DNA of 64,000 nt, taken from NCBI GenBank assembly GCA_963832725.1, contig CAWHVG010000001.1, forward strand, positions 682,001 to 746,000. Reading direction: 5' to 3'. The position numbers and the translations under genes are program-made. Shown here in pieces: positions 1 to 8,803 of the stretch. The notes below the pieces were generated by a model. That model worked only from the letters and a program-made list of their open reading frames with translations, made no database searches and had not been told where the DNA came from. Numbering within the stretch: the stretch's first letter is position 1; each line of letters opens with the position of its first letter. This stretch comes from JAEZBP01 sp963832725. GTDB taxonomy: Bacteria > Myxococcota_A > Polyangia > Polyangiales > Sandaracinaceae.

Positions 1-825
1 GTCGGCCTCGTCGATCAGCTCGAAGACCGTGCCGAAGTGCTCCCAGCAGGCGTGGAGGCGGCGCGCGAGCTGCTCGTTGTCGTGATCGGCGTTCGGCTCG
101 ACCAGCGTGAAGAGCCGCGGACAGAACTCTTCGTTCAGCTTGCGGAGGAGGCGCGTGCGCACCTCGGCGTCCCCCGGCGTGTGAAGGGTGTGGTGGAAGG
201 TGTAGGCCGAGTTCACGACCACCGGGCCGCCGTCCGCGACCTCCCGCAGCTCCTCGTACTCGCCGGCGCCGATGTGCTCGAGCAGCGCGTGGAGCGGGTG
301 CACGTCGATGGGGAGCCCCGTGCGCTCCGCCACCTCGGCCAGGCGCCGCCGGGTCTCCGCCAGGTTCGACACGTCCGGGTCGAGCGCGATCACGCGGAAG
401 CGCTCCAGCTTGCCGGGATCCGCCGCCAGCCGCTCGGCCAGCTTGGACACCTGCACGCCCCGTCCGGCGCCAATCTCGAAGAGGGTGCCCTTGCGCTCCT
501 GCCGCAGCGCGTGGTGCAGGTACTGGTTCGCGATCGCGTGGGCGGTCGGGACCTGCGGGTACCCCTCCGTCATCATGTAGAAGAGGTCGATCTGCGAGAT
601 GTCGAACTTCTGCAGGTAGATGTTCTTCGCGTCGACCAGCCGCCGGTCGACCCGCTTGAGCAGGGGCTCGGCGATCAGGTGCGCGATCAGCTCCTCGTTG
701 GGCAGATCGGGACCGACGTCCTCCTGCAAGAAGCCACCGATCAGGTGCTTGGCCGACTGTTCCCTGCGCCGGGTCACGTTCTGGCACGCGGCGAGGAACG
801 ACTCGTAGCTCTGCTCGAAAATCAT
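1..825 (-). CDS. Bacterial GRAS-domain (SAM methyltransferase-like) protein, C-terminus cut by window edge
   Basis: The reverse strand opens at ATG 825 after a GAGGGG ribosome site and stays open to base 1 (275 residues, no stop). It contains a Rossmann-type SAM-binding loop LFEIGAGRGVQ near residues 115-125 and RVIALDPD near 144-151. The order of motifs matches the GRAS fold: an ANQYLHHAL helix (about 99-107, like plant FTANQAILEA), a VVVNSAYTFHHTLH strand/helix (like plant LAVNC...LH), then LFTLVEPNADHDNE followed by a helix ending FGTVFELID (like plant VVTLVEQEANHN...LFDSL). GRAS proteins are known as plant gibberellin/SHR regulators; bacterial members were predicted to be small-molecule methyltransferases. 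Substrate is unknown. It is transcribed in the same direction as the downstream-lying kinase gene but on its 3' side. A generic class I methyltransferase is the fallback call. Confidence 0.72.
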   Translation of the reverse strand, partial: MIFEQSYESFLAACQNVTRRREQSAKHLIGGFLQEDVGPDLPNEELIAHLIAEPLLKRVDRRLVDAKNIYLQKFDISQIDLFYMMTEGYPQVPTAHAIANQYLHHALRQERKGTLFEIGAGRGVQVSKLAERLAADPGKLERFRVIALDPDVSNLAETRRRLAEVAERTGLPIDVHPLHALLEHIGAGEYEELREVADGGPVVVNSAYTFHHTLHTPGDAEVRTRLLRKLNEEFCPRLFTLVEPNADHDNEQLARRLHACWEHFGTVFELIDEAD

Positions 826-979
826 GGCCCCTCGTGCGCGGGCGGGGAAGATATCACCGGCTGCGGCAGCATGGTAGCGGAGCAGTGCCGGTGCAATGGT
901 CGAACGAACGGATCGACCGGATGCGGGCACCACGGCCCACCATCCGAGCCACGGTGAAGGGTGTTGTCCGGCCGCCCGC

Positions 980-3585
980 TCATTCCGTGCCGAGCGCGAC
1001 CCGAAGGTGGCCGCGGAGCTCGAAGTACGGGGGCGAGATCGCGAAGAGGGCCAGGTCGCGCAGGAGCTCCGATGCGCTCGGGCCGCCCGGCAGGCCGGCC
1101 ACCTCGGTCAACACCCGGCGGGCGGCTTCGAGGTCTCGGCCGAAGAGGAGCCCCACGCGGCTCGCGGTGAGATTCGGCGCCGTGAACCCAACGGTCGAGC
1201 TCCACCGCGCCCGGCGCGTCCGGAGACACCCGCGCCATCCGCCGCGTCATCTCCGGGTCCAGGCCTTCCCCGCTGACGATCCGCCCCCACGTCGCCTCGC
1301 GCTCCTCCGGCGTCGCGAGCAGCACCCGCGCGTGGAGCTCCGGGCGGTAGAAGGCCATGTGGCTCGCACACAGATAGCCGAGCTCCGCCTCGCCCCAGCT
1401 CGACTGCGTGGTCTCGCCAGCCACCGACGCCGGCGGCCGCGACGCGACGTGCCGGAGGCCGATCGGCTCGCCCTCCCGGAAGTAGAGGCTGGGCATGGAG
1501 GGCACGTCGAGGCACGCCCCCGCCGGCAGCAGCACCCGGTAGAGCGGCATCGCCGCGCGGAGCAGCTTGCGGGAGCTCGTGGAAGGATCGACCAGCTCCG
1601 CCACCGAGAGCCCGCTCTCCTCCGGGGTCGGGCAGGCCGCGGACAGCGAGGGGACCAGCACGGCGAAGCTGCGGCTCACCTGCGGGAGCAGATCGGGGTG
1701 GGCGAGCCGCCAGAAGGCCTCCTCGTCGAGCCGCTCCGGGCGCGTGCTCGTCGCCTCGAAGTAGTGCTCGGTGTGAAAGTCCCGCGTCGGCTCGTCGACG
1801 TTGTCCTCGCCGAGGACGCCGATGGCCGTGTCGGCGACGCACCACGCCGCGTCGAGCTCGCCCCGGTCCCGATGGAGCGCGAAGAGCTCCTCCCAGGCGC
1901 GCGAGTGCTTGAGATCGGCGCGCAGCACGCGCCGCCAGCCGTCCATCGCGCTGTCGGGATCGTCCCCGCGCTCCGCGCGCACGGCCGCCAGGCGCGCCCG
2001 CGGCTCGACCGCGTCGGGCGTGAGCGCCACAGCGGCCTCCAGCGCCCGCACCGCCTGCTCGGCGAGCTCCGGGACCGCCTGCGCGAGCTCGGCGGCGCGC
2101 ATCAGGAGCGGTCCGCGCGCCGGCGCCTCGAGCGCGCCCGCCTCTGCCGCCTCAATCAGCCCGGCCACGGCCTCCTCGGTACGCCCCGCGCGCACCAGGA
2201 AATGCGCATATGCTTCGTGGGTCGCGGGCGAGCTCGGGCTGAGCTCGACGGCGCGGGCCAGCGTGTCTTCGGCGCCACGCGCATCACCCAGCTCGTCGTC
2301 CCGGATGGTGGCGACCTCCGCCAGGCAGCGGACCGCCTCCTCCGCGTCGGTGGTCGGCAGCTCGGCCAGAGCCGAGAGCGTCGCGCAGAGCTCGGTCCAG
2401 CGCTCGTGCTTGCGGTAGAGCGAAGCGAGCCCGCGCAGCGCGTCGGCCGACTCCGGTTGGAGCGAGAGGACCCGCTGGTAGGCCTCGACGGCGCGCTCGT
2501 GCTCGGCGTCGCTCAGCTCGAACACCTTGGCCAGCCGGAGCGCCATCTCCGCGTCGTCGGTGTCGCCACCGCCGATGCCGGCGAGCGCCGACGCCAGGTC
2601 GCCGGAGACGCTCTTGATGTCCGAGCGAGGCGCCGCGATGGTGTGGAGGATCGGCGTGTTGCGCTCGACGCCGGGCACGGTGACGGCACCCAGGACCGCG
2701 ACCAGCGAGGCCATGGCCTCCTCGCCGTCCTGGAAGCGCGAGCCGGCCGCGCGGGCACAGGCGCGGGCGAACCACTCGTCGAAGCCGGGCGGGATGCAGC
2801 CCTCACGGCAGCCGAGCTCCGCGGCGCGCTCCGAGGGCGGCGGCATCGGGTGCACGGCCACCTCGAGGAGGACGGCGGTCACGCTCGAGGACTCCGCGTT
2901 GGCGGCGACCCAGTAGCTCTTGCCGGTGAAGACGTAGAAGAAGATCAAGCCCAGCGCCCACACGTCGGTGGCCGGGCCGATGATGGTGCCGGGCTCGAGC
3001 TGCTCGGGCGCCATCCAGAGCGGCGAGCCGATGATCTGCGAGTTCTTCCCGGAGCTCTGGATCTCCTGCACCCACTTCGCGATGCCGAAGTCGAGCACCT
3101 TGGCGGTGAACGACACGTCGACCCGCCGCGGCTGGGCGATGAAGATGTTCTCGGGCTTGAGAATCGCGATGAACAATCGACTGTTGGTGCGCCCGCTTGA
3201 GCACGTGGCGGAGCTGACGCCCGAGCTCGCGCGCCTCCCAGAGCGGCAGCGGGCCCTTCTGCTCGACGAGGTGCTCCAGCGTCGCCCCGCGCAAGAGCTC
3301 CATGACCAGCCACGGGATGCCCGAGACGTCGTCTATTCCGGCGGCGACGACCTCGACCACGTGATCGCTGTCAATCCGGCCCGCGAGCCGGGCCTCGGAC
3401 GCGAAGCGCGTGCGGTGCTTCGGGTCGCCCGACATGGACGGGTGCATGACCTTGAGCGCCCGCTCCTTCGACGTGCTGAGCTGCTCGACCACGTAGACGG
3501 AGCCCATGCCCCCCGCCGCGAGGAAGCGGACGATCTTGTAGTCGTGGGCGAAGATCGACCCCGGCGAGAAATCGGGCGGAGGCAT
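980..3585 (-). CDS. Ser/Thr protein kinase with C-terminal TPR region (two frameshifts)
   Basis: Reading starts at ATG 3585 (MPPPDFSPGS). The kinase core shows a glycine loop (AAGGMGSVY), the invariant lysine in RALKVMH, catalytic HRD, DFG in LDFGIAKW and the APE-like SPLWMAPEQ. HRD and LKPEN are separated by one extra base at about 3162, which shifts the frame; removing it restores HRDLKPENIFI. After the roughly 280-residue kinase domain come TPR-like helices (for example AVEAYQRVLSLQPESADAL) over about 350 residues, then a C-terminal domain I do not recognise. A second shift near 1190 (DRW | FTAPNLTASRVGLL) moves the end to the TGA at 980. Corrected length is about 868 residues. The layout is typical of myxobacterial Hanks-type kinases. 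The two shifts are more likely sequence errors than gene decay because both flanking frames keep conserved motifs and codon bias. Confidence 0.85.
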
Positions 3586-3658
3586 CGGGGCGCAACCCTA
3601 GCCGATCTTGGCCATCCGCGGCAGTACCCGTCGCCGCGAGCCGCGTGGTGCGAGCTGC

Positions 3659-4768
3659 TCAGTGCAGGACGCGGGGCGACGCGCCGGATCCCTCGTCGAG
3701 GAACTCGGCCACGGGCTCGAAGACGTCGTGCTCGGCGAAGCGACCAATCGCGAGGTCGCCGTGGCCGTAGTCGTCGACCGCGCCCTGCTCCACGCCCACG
3801 ACGCGCATGGCCTTGTCGACCTCGGCGCCGCAATCCGCGCCCCACGCGTCGTACGCCGCGCGCACGGCGGAAGGGGGCGCAAGCCGGTCGGCCGCGCCCG
3901 CGACGAAGAGGACCGGCCGGTCCACCTTCCGAAGTCCCTCGGTCACCGGCGCGCCGTCGAAGCAGACGTTGCCGCCCTCGCTCGCCCAGCGCACGAACTC
4001 GGCGGCCAGCTTGCCGGGGATGTTCACGAAGCCGTTCACCAGCGCCTGCGACGCGAGCCCGCGCTCGACGTTGTCGGGGTTGTAGACCCAGCGGTGGACC
4101 GGCGTGGCGAACCACTCGGCGGCGAACGCGAACATCCGGGACGTCAGCCGGAGACGCAGCGTAGGCACGATCCAGTGCGGGATCAGACGCGCCGCCATCG
4201 AGAGCATGGCCAGCGGAGGCTCGATCCGCGCCGGCGAGCCGATGATCACCACTTTCCTCAGCGCGCTCGGATCGAGGGTCCGGCCGAGCGCCGCGTAGAG
4301 GAGCATCCCGCCCATGGAGAAGCCGACGTAGTCGAGCGCGTCGGCGCCGGTCCGTTCCAGCACGGCGCGGACGCCGAGGGGCACGTCGAAGCGCGCCATG
4401 CGCTCGTAGGTGCTGCGACGCTCCTCGGACCAGGAGAGGTCGTCGCGACCGCTCCGCAGCGTGAGCAGCCAGACGTCGCGCCCGGCGCGCGCGAGATGCC
4501 GGCCGAGCGAGAGGTCCTCGCGCATGTCGTTGTTGCGGTGGTTCAGCGCCAACCCGTGCACGAGCAGGATGGGCGGCCCCGAGCGCTCGTCGGCCGGCAC
4601 GCGCCTGAGCTCGATGGCCGAGCCATCCTCGGTCGGGATGCGCTCCTCGAGCTCGTAGTCGAGCTCGAGCGTGAAGCGCCCCACCCAGTAGCGGTAGTGC
4701 AGCCAGCTCGCGACGAGGCCCGCGAGCAGCACCCCGACGACGGAGAGCACAATCCACAGCATCGTCAT
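3659..4768 (-). CDS. Alpha/beta hydrolase with N-terminal membrane anchor
   Basis: Starts MTMLWIVLSVVGVLLAG, an N-terminal transmembrane segment, then a canonical alpha/beta hydrolase fold: oxyanion strand ILLVHGLALNH, nucleophile elbow GFSMGG (G-x-S-x-G, Ser nucleophile), acid in AGAADRLAPP and the catalytic His candidate in DDYGHGDL. Length is 369 residues, like lysophospholipase/PHA-depolymerase-type hydrolases (family pattern LVHG...NN..D). The start ATG overlaps the TGA of the upstream GAF/PtsI-like gene (ATGA at 4765-4768), so the two are translationally coupled. Substrate cannot be deduced; a lipid or ester acting at the membrane is an inference from the anchor. Confidence 0.85.
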   Translation of the reverse strand: MTMLWIVLSVVGVLLAGLVASWLHYRYWVGRFTLELDYELEERIPTEDGSAIELRRVPADERSGPPILLVHGLALNHRNNDMREDLSLGRHLARAGRDVWLLTLRSGRDDLSWSEERRSTYERMARFDVPLGVRAVLERTGADALDYVGFSMGGMLLYAALGRTLDPSALRKVVIIGSPARIEPPLAMLSMAARLIPHWIVPTLRLRLTSRMFAFAAEWFATPVHRWVYNPDNVERGLASQALVNGFVNIPGKLAAEFVRWASEGGNVCFDGAPVTEGLRKVDRPVLFVAGAADRLAPPSAVRAAYDAWGADCGAEVDKAMRVVGVEQGAVDDYGHGDLAIGRFAEHDVFEPVAEFLDEGSGASPRVLH

Positions 4769-6081
4769 CCGCGACTCCTCCGGAAGTGGGCGACGGTCGC
4801 CGCGCTCGGGTTCACGCGGACGACTCCGGCGTCGCCGTCGACGATGATGCGGTCGCCGACCCGGGCCCACGCGAAGAGGCCGCCGACCTCGCTGACCACC
4901 GGCAGCCCGCCGGCGCGGGCCACGGCGACGCCGAGCGCGCTCTCGGCAACGCGCCCCGAGAGAGCGACCGACGAGGCCCGGTGGGCGACGGCGATCACGG
5001 CCACAATCGCTGCCAGCTGGTCGGTCATCAGGAGCGCGGCGCCCTGCGAAGGGATCCGCTCGTCCAGCAGCCGGGCCGCGATCTGCAAGCAGAGCGCCTC
5101 GGCCTCGACCGAGCGCTCCATCGAAGAGGCGTCGACCACCGGCGCGTCGTAGGGAGCGCGCGCATAGACCCGCGCCACGTCGCGCAGCGCGTGTACCGGG
5201 TTGGCCTCCCGCGTGGCGTGCTCCTCGAGCAGCGCGCGGAAGCGCTGGTCTTCCCAGAGCAGGAAGAGCGACGCGCAGCGCTCCACCGTCTCCGGCGCCA
5301 GGCGGTGCTCGAGCTCGCGCCGGGCGCGGTTGAGCTCGCGCGCGACCTGCTCCAGCGCTCCGCTGAGGCGCCGCACGCGCTCCTCGGGACCGGGCAGCTC
5401 CGCCAGGCCGCGCGCCCGGGCCAGCGCGGCGAGGCCTTCGAAGGTGGGCGAGGTCTCGGCGCGGCCGAGCGAGGCCCCACCGCCCAGCGGTCGGCCGGAC
5501 AGGTGAGCCTTCCGCGGCGCGTCCTCCTCTTCTTCCTCGCGGCGGGCACGGGAGCGCTCGAGCGCATAGGCGAAGCTGGTCGAGAGCGCGGTGGCCAGGA
5601 CGACCTCGTCGTCCCCGAAGGACAGCCCGAGCTTGCGTTGGAGGACGAGCACCGCCTCGGCGCGCCGGCCGACCAGAATCGGCAGGGCCAGGAAGATGGG
5701 GAACGCCTCCTCGCCGAGGCCAGGCACCGGCTTGTAGCGCGCGTCCTCGGCGGCCGCGTGCACGGTCACGGGGCGCATGCACTCGGCGGCGAAACCGGTG
5801 ATCCCCTCGCCGACGGCCAGACGCACGCGGTCGATGGCGCCGCCCGGAAAGCCCACGTTGGCGCGGATGACCAACTCGTGGTCGTCGGGCGGCGGCTCGC
5901 GGACGTAGATGCTGGCGATCGGCGCGTCGACGATCGCCGCCACCTCGGCGCAGAGGACGCCGAGGACCTCGGGCAGCGGGCGCGGGCGCGCCGCCTCGTC
6001 GATCAGATCGAGGATGCGCTCGATCCGGTGGTCGTCGCGCTCGTGGACGTGAACCTCGAGCGGCCGTTCGTGGGGACCCAT
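4765..6081 (-). CDS. GAF-domain protein fused to a PtsI/PEP-utilizer-like region lacking the catalytic barrel
   Basis: 438 residues from ATG 6081. Residues about 20-175 form a GAF domain (LGVLCAEVAAIVDAPIASIYV ... VGEGITGFAAE ... LALPILVGRRAEAVLVLQ). After an Ala/Glu-rich linker, residues about 270-435 resemble the N-terminal/phosphohistidine domains of enzyme I (PtsI/PtsP): LFLLWEDQRFRALLEE, the swivelling segment, and GDRIIVDGDAGVVRVNPS at the end. Enzyme I normally carries GG-x-TSH-x-AI; here the equivalent reads LSGRVAESAL, so the phosphorylated His is missing, and the C-terminal PEP-binding TIM barrel is absent. It is therefore unlikely to transfer phosphate and may be a sensor or scaffold. 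It precedes and overlaps the hydrolase gene. No Shine-Dalgarno site is visible before the start. Confidence 0.72.
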   Translation of the reverse strand: MGPHERPLEVHVHERDDHRIERILDLIDEAARPRPLPEVLGVLCAEVAAIVDAPIASIYVREPPPDDHELVIRANVGFPGGAIDRVRLAVGEGITGFAAECMRPVTVHAAAEDARYKPVPGLGEEAFPIFLALPILVGRRAEAVLVLQRKLGLSFGDDEVVLATALSTSFAYALERSRARREEEEEDAPRKAHLSGRPLGGGASLGRAETSPTFEGLAALARARGLAELPGPEERVRRLSGALEQVARELNRARRELEHRLAPETVERCASLFLLWEDQRFRALLEEHATREANPVHALRDVARVYARAPYDAPVVDASSMERSVEAEALCLQIAARLLDERIPSQGAALLMTDQLAAIVAVIAVAHRASSVALSGRVAESALGVAVARAGGLPVVSEVGGLFAWARVGDRIIVDGDAGVVRVNPSAATVAHFRRSRG

Positions 6082-6097
6082 GGGCCGCGGGAGTATA
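6082..6097 (-). promoter_or_regulatory. Possible -10 element close to the start of the GAF/PtsI-like gene (leaderless?)
   Basis: On the reverse strand TATACT (6097-6092) is a strong -10 match in a very GC-rich context. Only 10 bases separate it from ATG 6081, which would put transcription start within a few bases of the start codon. No good -35 is visible at 16-18 bp and no ribosome site precedes the ATG. A leaderless transcript is an inference. Confidence 0.35.
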
Positions 6098-6264
6098 GGG
6101 CGCGACCGACGTGGGCGCAGACGAGCGGCACACGGCGAACGCGCGCCGTGGAGGACGGCGGCGCGACCGGCCCGGCGCGGTCGAGCCGGGCGGTGTGGCG
6201 TTCCGCGACGGCAGAGGCTTCGATCCCGTGGAATTCCGGTAGCGAACCCAGTAGCGTGCGCGCC

Positions 6265-6615
6265 ATGAGCCTTTCGGACTTCACTCCCGACGAAGACCTG
6301 GCCCTCCTCGGCCTGATGCGCGCCGTGGTGAAAGCGGACGGTGATTACTCGCCCGAGGAGCAGCGCGAGATCGCGGCGCTGCGCGAGGAGATGGGCGAGG
6401 ACCGCTTCGACACGGCCATCGAGGCCGCGAAGACGCGCTTCGAGTCCCTGAAGCTCCTCAAGGAGCACGCGGCGACGATCACCCGCAAGGAGGCGCAGAC
6501 GGTGATCCTGCGCAAGCTGGTCGGCCTCGCGGTCTCGGACCGCGTGACCGAGGACGAGGAGAAGCCCCTCCGCTGGCTCGCGCGCACCTGGCCGGAAGCC
6601 GACCTGTCGGGCTGA
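6265..6615 (+). CDS. TerB-like helical protein
   Basis: 116 residues, MSLSDFTPDEDLALLGLMRA at the start. The pattern (LLGLMRAVVKADGDYSPEEQREI ... then ILRKLVGLAVSDRVTEDEEKPLRWLA) matches the TerB-like fold, in which two similar helical halves each hold an acidic 'ADG.....E' and 'SD....E' motif implicated in metal binding in tellurite-resistance TerB relatives. It stands alone, converging with the metallophosphoesterase gene; no ter cluster is nearby, so tellurite resistance should not be assumed. No clear Shine-Dalgarno precedes the ATG at 6265. Confidence 0.7.
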   Translation: MSLSDFTPDEDLALLGLMRAVVKADGDYSPEEQREIAALREEMGEDRFDTAIEAAKTRFESLKLLKEHAATITRKEAQTVILRKLVGLAVSDRVTEDEEKPLRWLARTWPEADLSG

Positions 6616-6756
6616 ACGTCCGGCGCGCGTTCTCCCTCTGCCGCTGCGCCGCTGCCGATCAGGGTCGATCCGCGACGGGCGCCCCGCCGCCGGACTCACT
6701 CGATCGCGAGGCTCGATCCGATCGGCGACCGACCTCGAGGCGACGGCGAGGAACGA

Positions 6757-7773
6757 TCAGCGCAGCGTCGCGGGCAGCGGCGCGAGATCGTCGCGGCGGA
6801 TGCGCATGCCCGGCAGGCCGACCTCCTCGGGCAGCGTCGCACGCTCGATGGGCGACGCGAGCCGCGGCCCGGTGAAGGCGTCGAGCGAGCGCACTCCGTC
6901 CGGGCTCACCTCGAAGAGCAGCAGGCTGCGGGCCGAGACCTCCCGCGAACCGATCAGCGGTCGCGCGCCCCCGCCGAGACAGGCCGTGGCCACCATCCGC
7001 AGTGGACCTCGCCGGCCCGGGTAGTAGGCGTGGTGGTGACCGGTGACGAGGAGCGAGACCCCATGGCGGATCAGCATCTCCTCCAGCAACGGGTCGCCGA
7101 TGAACTCGGTGCGCCGGCCCTCGGCGATCGGATAGAGAGGCACGTGACCGAAGACGATCTTGACCGGCTGGTCCGCGCCGATCTCGAGCTGCCGGTCGAG
7201 CCACTCCATCTGCTCGCCGTCGAGCGGGCCCACGGTGGTCGCGTCGAGCGCGATGAAGAGCGCCGGCCCGAGGACGAAGCTGTAGCGCAGCGGGTAGCGC
7301 GACTCGTCCTGGAACGTCAGCTCCGGGCGCCGGCGCGTCCACTCGTCGACGTAAATCGCCCGCTCTCGGGCGAAGCGGGGATACGCCGACGCGTCGTGGT
7401 TGCCGGGGCTGACCGCGAAGGGGATGCCCGCCGTCGCCAAGCGATCGCTGACGGCCGCGTGGAAGCTCTCCCACATCCCGGGGTAGTCGAGCCCGGCCCG
7501 CTGGCCCGCGACCATGTCCCCGGTGGAGAGGACCAGATCGGGCGAGAGGCCCACGATCCGCGCCACGGCGCCGTGCACCGCTTCGCCATACGCGCGCGAC
7601 CCGTAGCCGCCGTTCATGTCGCTGATGACGGCCACCCGGAAGGTCCGGGCGTGACCGGGCTCCTTCGCAGCCGGCGCAACCGGCGTCGGTGGCGGCAGGC
7701 GCCGGGCGGGCACCTCGCTTCCGCATCCTGCGAGGAGGCTGGCGGCGAGGAGCACCCGAGACAGCGAGCCCAC
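6757..7773 (-). CDS. Calcineurin-like metallophosphoesterase, lipoprotein
   Basis: Best start is GTG 7773 (GSLSRVLLAASLLAGCGSEVP), giving a lipoprotein signal with lipobox LLAGC; the open frame extends further upstream but without a signal. 338 residues. Metallophosphatase motifs are present in order: GD in STGDMVAG, GNHDA, GHVPLYP and GHHHAYYPG. The first metal motif, normally D-x-H, reads DMN here, so one metal ligand is replaced by Asn. It probably acts at the cell envelope on a phosphoester; substrate unknown. It ends convergent to the TerB-like gene and its start is divergent from the TPR gene at 7904. Confidence 0.85.
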   Translation of the reverse strand: MGSLSRVLLAASLLAGCGSEVPARRLPPPTPVAPAAKEPGHARTFRVAVISDMNGGYGSRAYGEAVHGAVARIVGLSPDLVLSTGDMVAGQRAGLDYPGMWESFHAAVSDRLATAGIPFAVSPGNHDASAYPRFARERAIYVDEWTRRRPELTFQDESRYPLRYSFVLGPALFIALDATTVGPLDGEQMEWLDRQLEIGADQPVKIVFGHVPLYPIAEGRRTEFIGDPLLEEMLIRHGVSLLVTGHHHAYYPGRRGPLRMVATACLGGGARPLIGSREVSARSLLLFEVSPDGVRSLDAFTGPRLASPIERATLPEEVGLPGMRIRRDDLAPLPATLR

Positions 7774-7903
7774 CGGCTCAGCGTAGCCGGCGGCGCCAGG
7801 GCAATCCATCTTTCGGCTCGGGGCCGCTCCGGTCGACGCACCGTCCTCGAGCTGGGAGAATGCGCAGCGGCCCGGCGACGTCGGACCCTTCCCGGAGGAA
7901 CGC

Positions 7904-8758
7904 ATGAGGCTTCGCTGGCTCCTCGCCGCCACCACCCTGTCGATCGCGCTCGGCGCGAGCATCGCGCCCACCGAGGCGCAGCGCGAAGAAGCCGCGGCCC
8001 AGTACCGCATCGCCCTTCAGCACAAGCGCGCCGGGCGCATGGAGAAGGCGCTCCACGCAGCGCAGGAGGCCGCGCGCATGCGGCCGGACTTCGCGGCGGC
8101 CTACTTCACCATCGGCGCGCTCCAGCGCCGCGCCGGCCACCTCGAAGAGGCGCTCACGGCCTTTCGCCGGGTGACCGAGCTCGAGCCCGACCACGCCAAT
8201 GGCCACGCCATGGTCGGTGCCGTCTTGGCGCGGCTCCACCGCTGCGACGAGGCCGTGCCGGAGCTGCAGCGGGCCACCCGCCTCGACGCCCGGGACACCT
8301 CGAGTTGGGGCAACCTCGGCGCCTGCCTGGGCCAGCTCCACCGCGACGAAGAGGCCATCGTCGCCTACCAGACCGGCCTCGAGCACGTGCAGGACGACCC
8401 GAACCTGCTCAACAACCTCGCCGTCGCGCTCCGGCGCGCGGGCCGAGCGCAGGAGGCCATCGAGGCGCTGCAGGCCGCGCTCGCCCGCAGCCCCGACGAG
8501 CCTCGCTTCAACCGCAACCTGGCCACCATCTACCGGCGGCAGGAGCGGTGGGCGGAGGCCGCGCAGCACTACGAGACCGCTCTCGAAGGCGCACCGAACG
8601 ACACCGGCGCCATGTTCGACCTGGCCTACTGCTACGAGCAGATGAACCGGGACCAGGACGCCATCGCCATGTACCGGCGCTACGCCGACACCATCCGCGC
8701 CCGGGATCCCGAGGCCGCCCAGCGGGCCGAGGACAGGCTCGAAGGGCTTTCGGACTGA
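7904..8758 (+). CDS. Secreted/periplasmic TPR-repeat protein
   Basis: 284 residues, preceded by GGAGGAACGC just before ATG 7904. It starts with a signal peptide (MRLRWLLAATTLSIALGASI, cleavage near PTEAQ). The rest is about seven tetratricopeptide repeats, e.g. FAAAYFTIGALQRRAGHLEE, SSWGNLGACLGQLHRDEEA and PRFNRNLATIYRRQERWAEA with the usual W/Y-G-A-P spacing. TPR proteins are protein-binding scaffolds; no partner can be named. It lies 45 bp upstream of the MscS-like gene in the same direction, so the two may share a transcript. Confidence 0.85.
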   Translation: MRLRWLLAATTLSIALGASIAPTEAQREEAAAQYRIALQHKRAGRMEKALHAAQEAARMRPDFAAAYFTIGALQRRAGHLEEALTAFRRVTELEPDHANGHAMVGAVLARLHRCDEAVPELQRATRLDARDTSSWGNLGACLGQLHRDEEAIVAYQTGLEHVQDDPNLLNNLAVALRRAGRAQEAIEALQAALARSPDEPRFNRNLATIYRRQERWAEAAQHYETALEGAPNDTGAMFDLAYCYEQMNRDQDAIAMYRRYADTIRARDPEAAQRAEDRLEGLSD

Positions 8759-8803
8759 AGGCTCGCTCTTGCGCCGCCCAATGCAGTCGTTTTCTTGGGT
8801 CTG

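Noticed and set aside
6265..6615. Tellurite-resistance operon
   Set aside because: Only one TerB-like gene, no terC/terD/terZ neighbours.
8795..8803. TTG start for the MscS gene
   Set aside because: ATG 8804 is in the same frame three codons later and gives a normal N-terminus.
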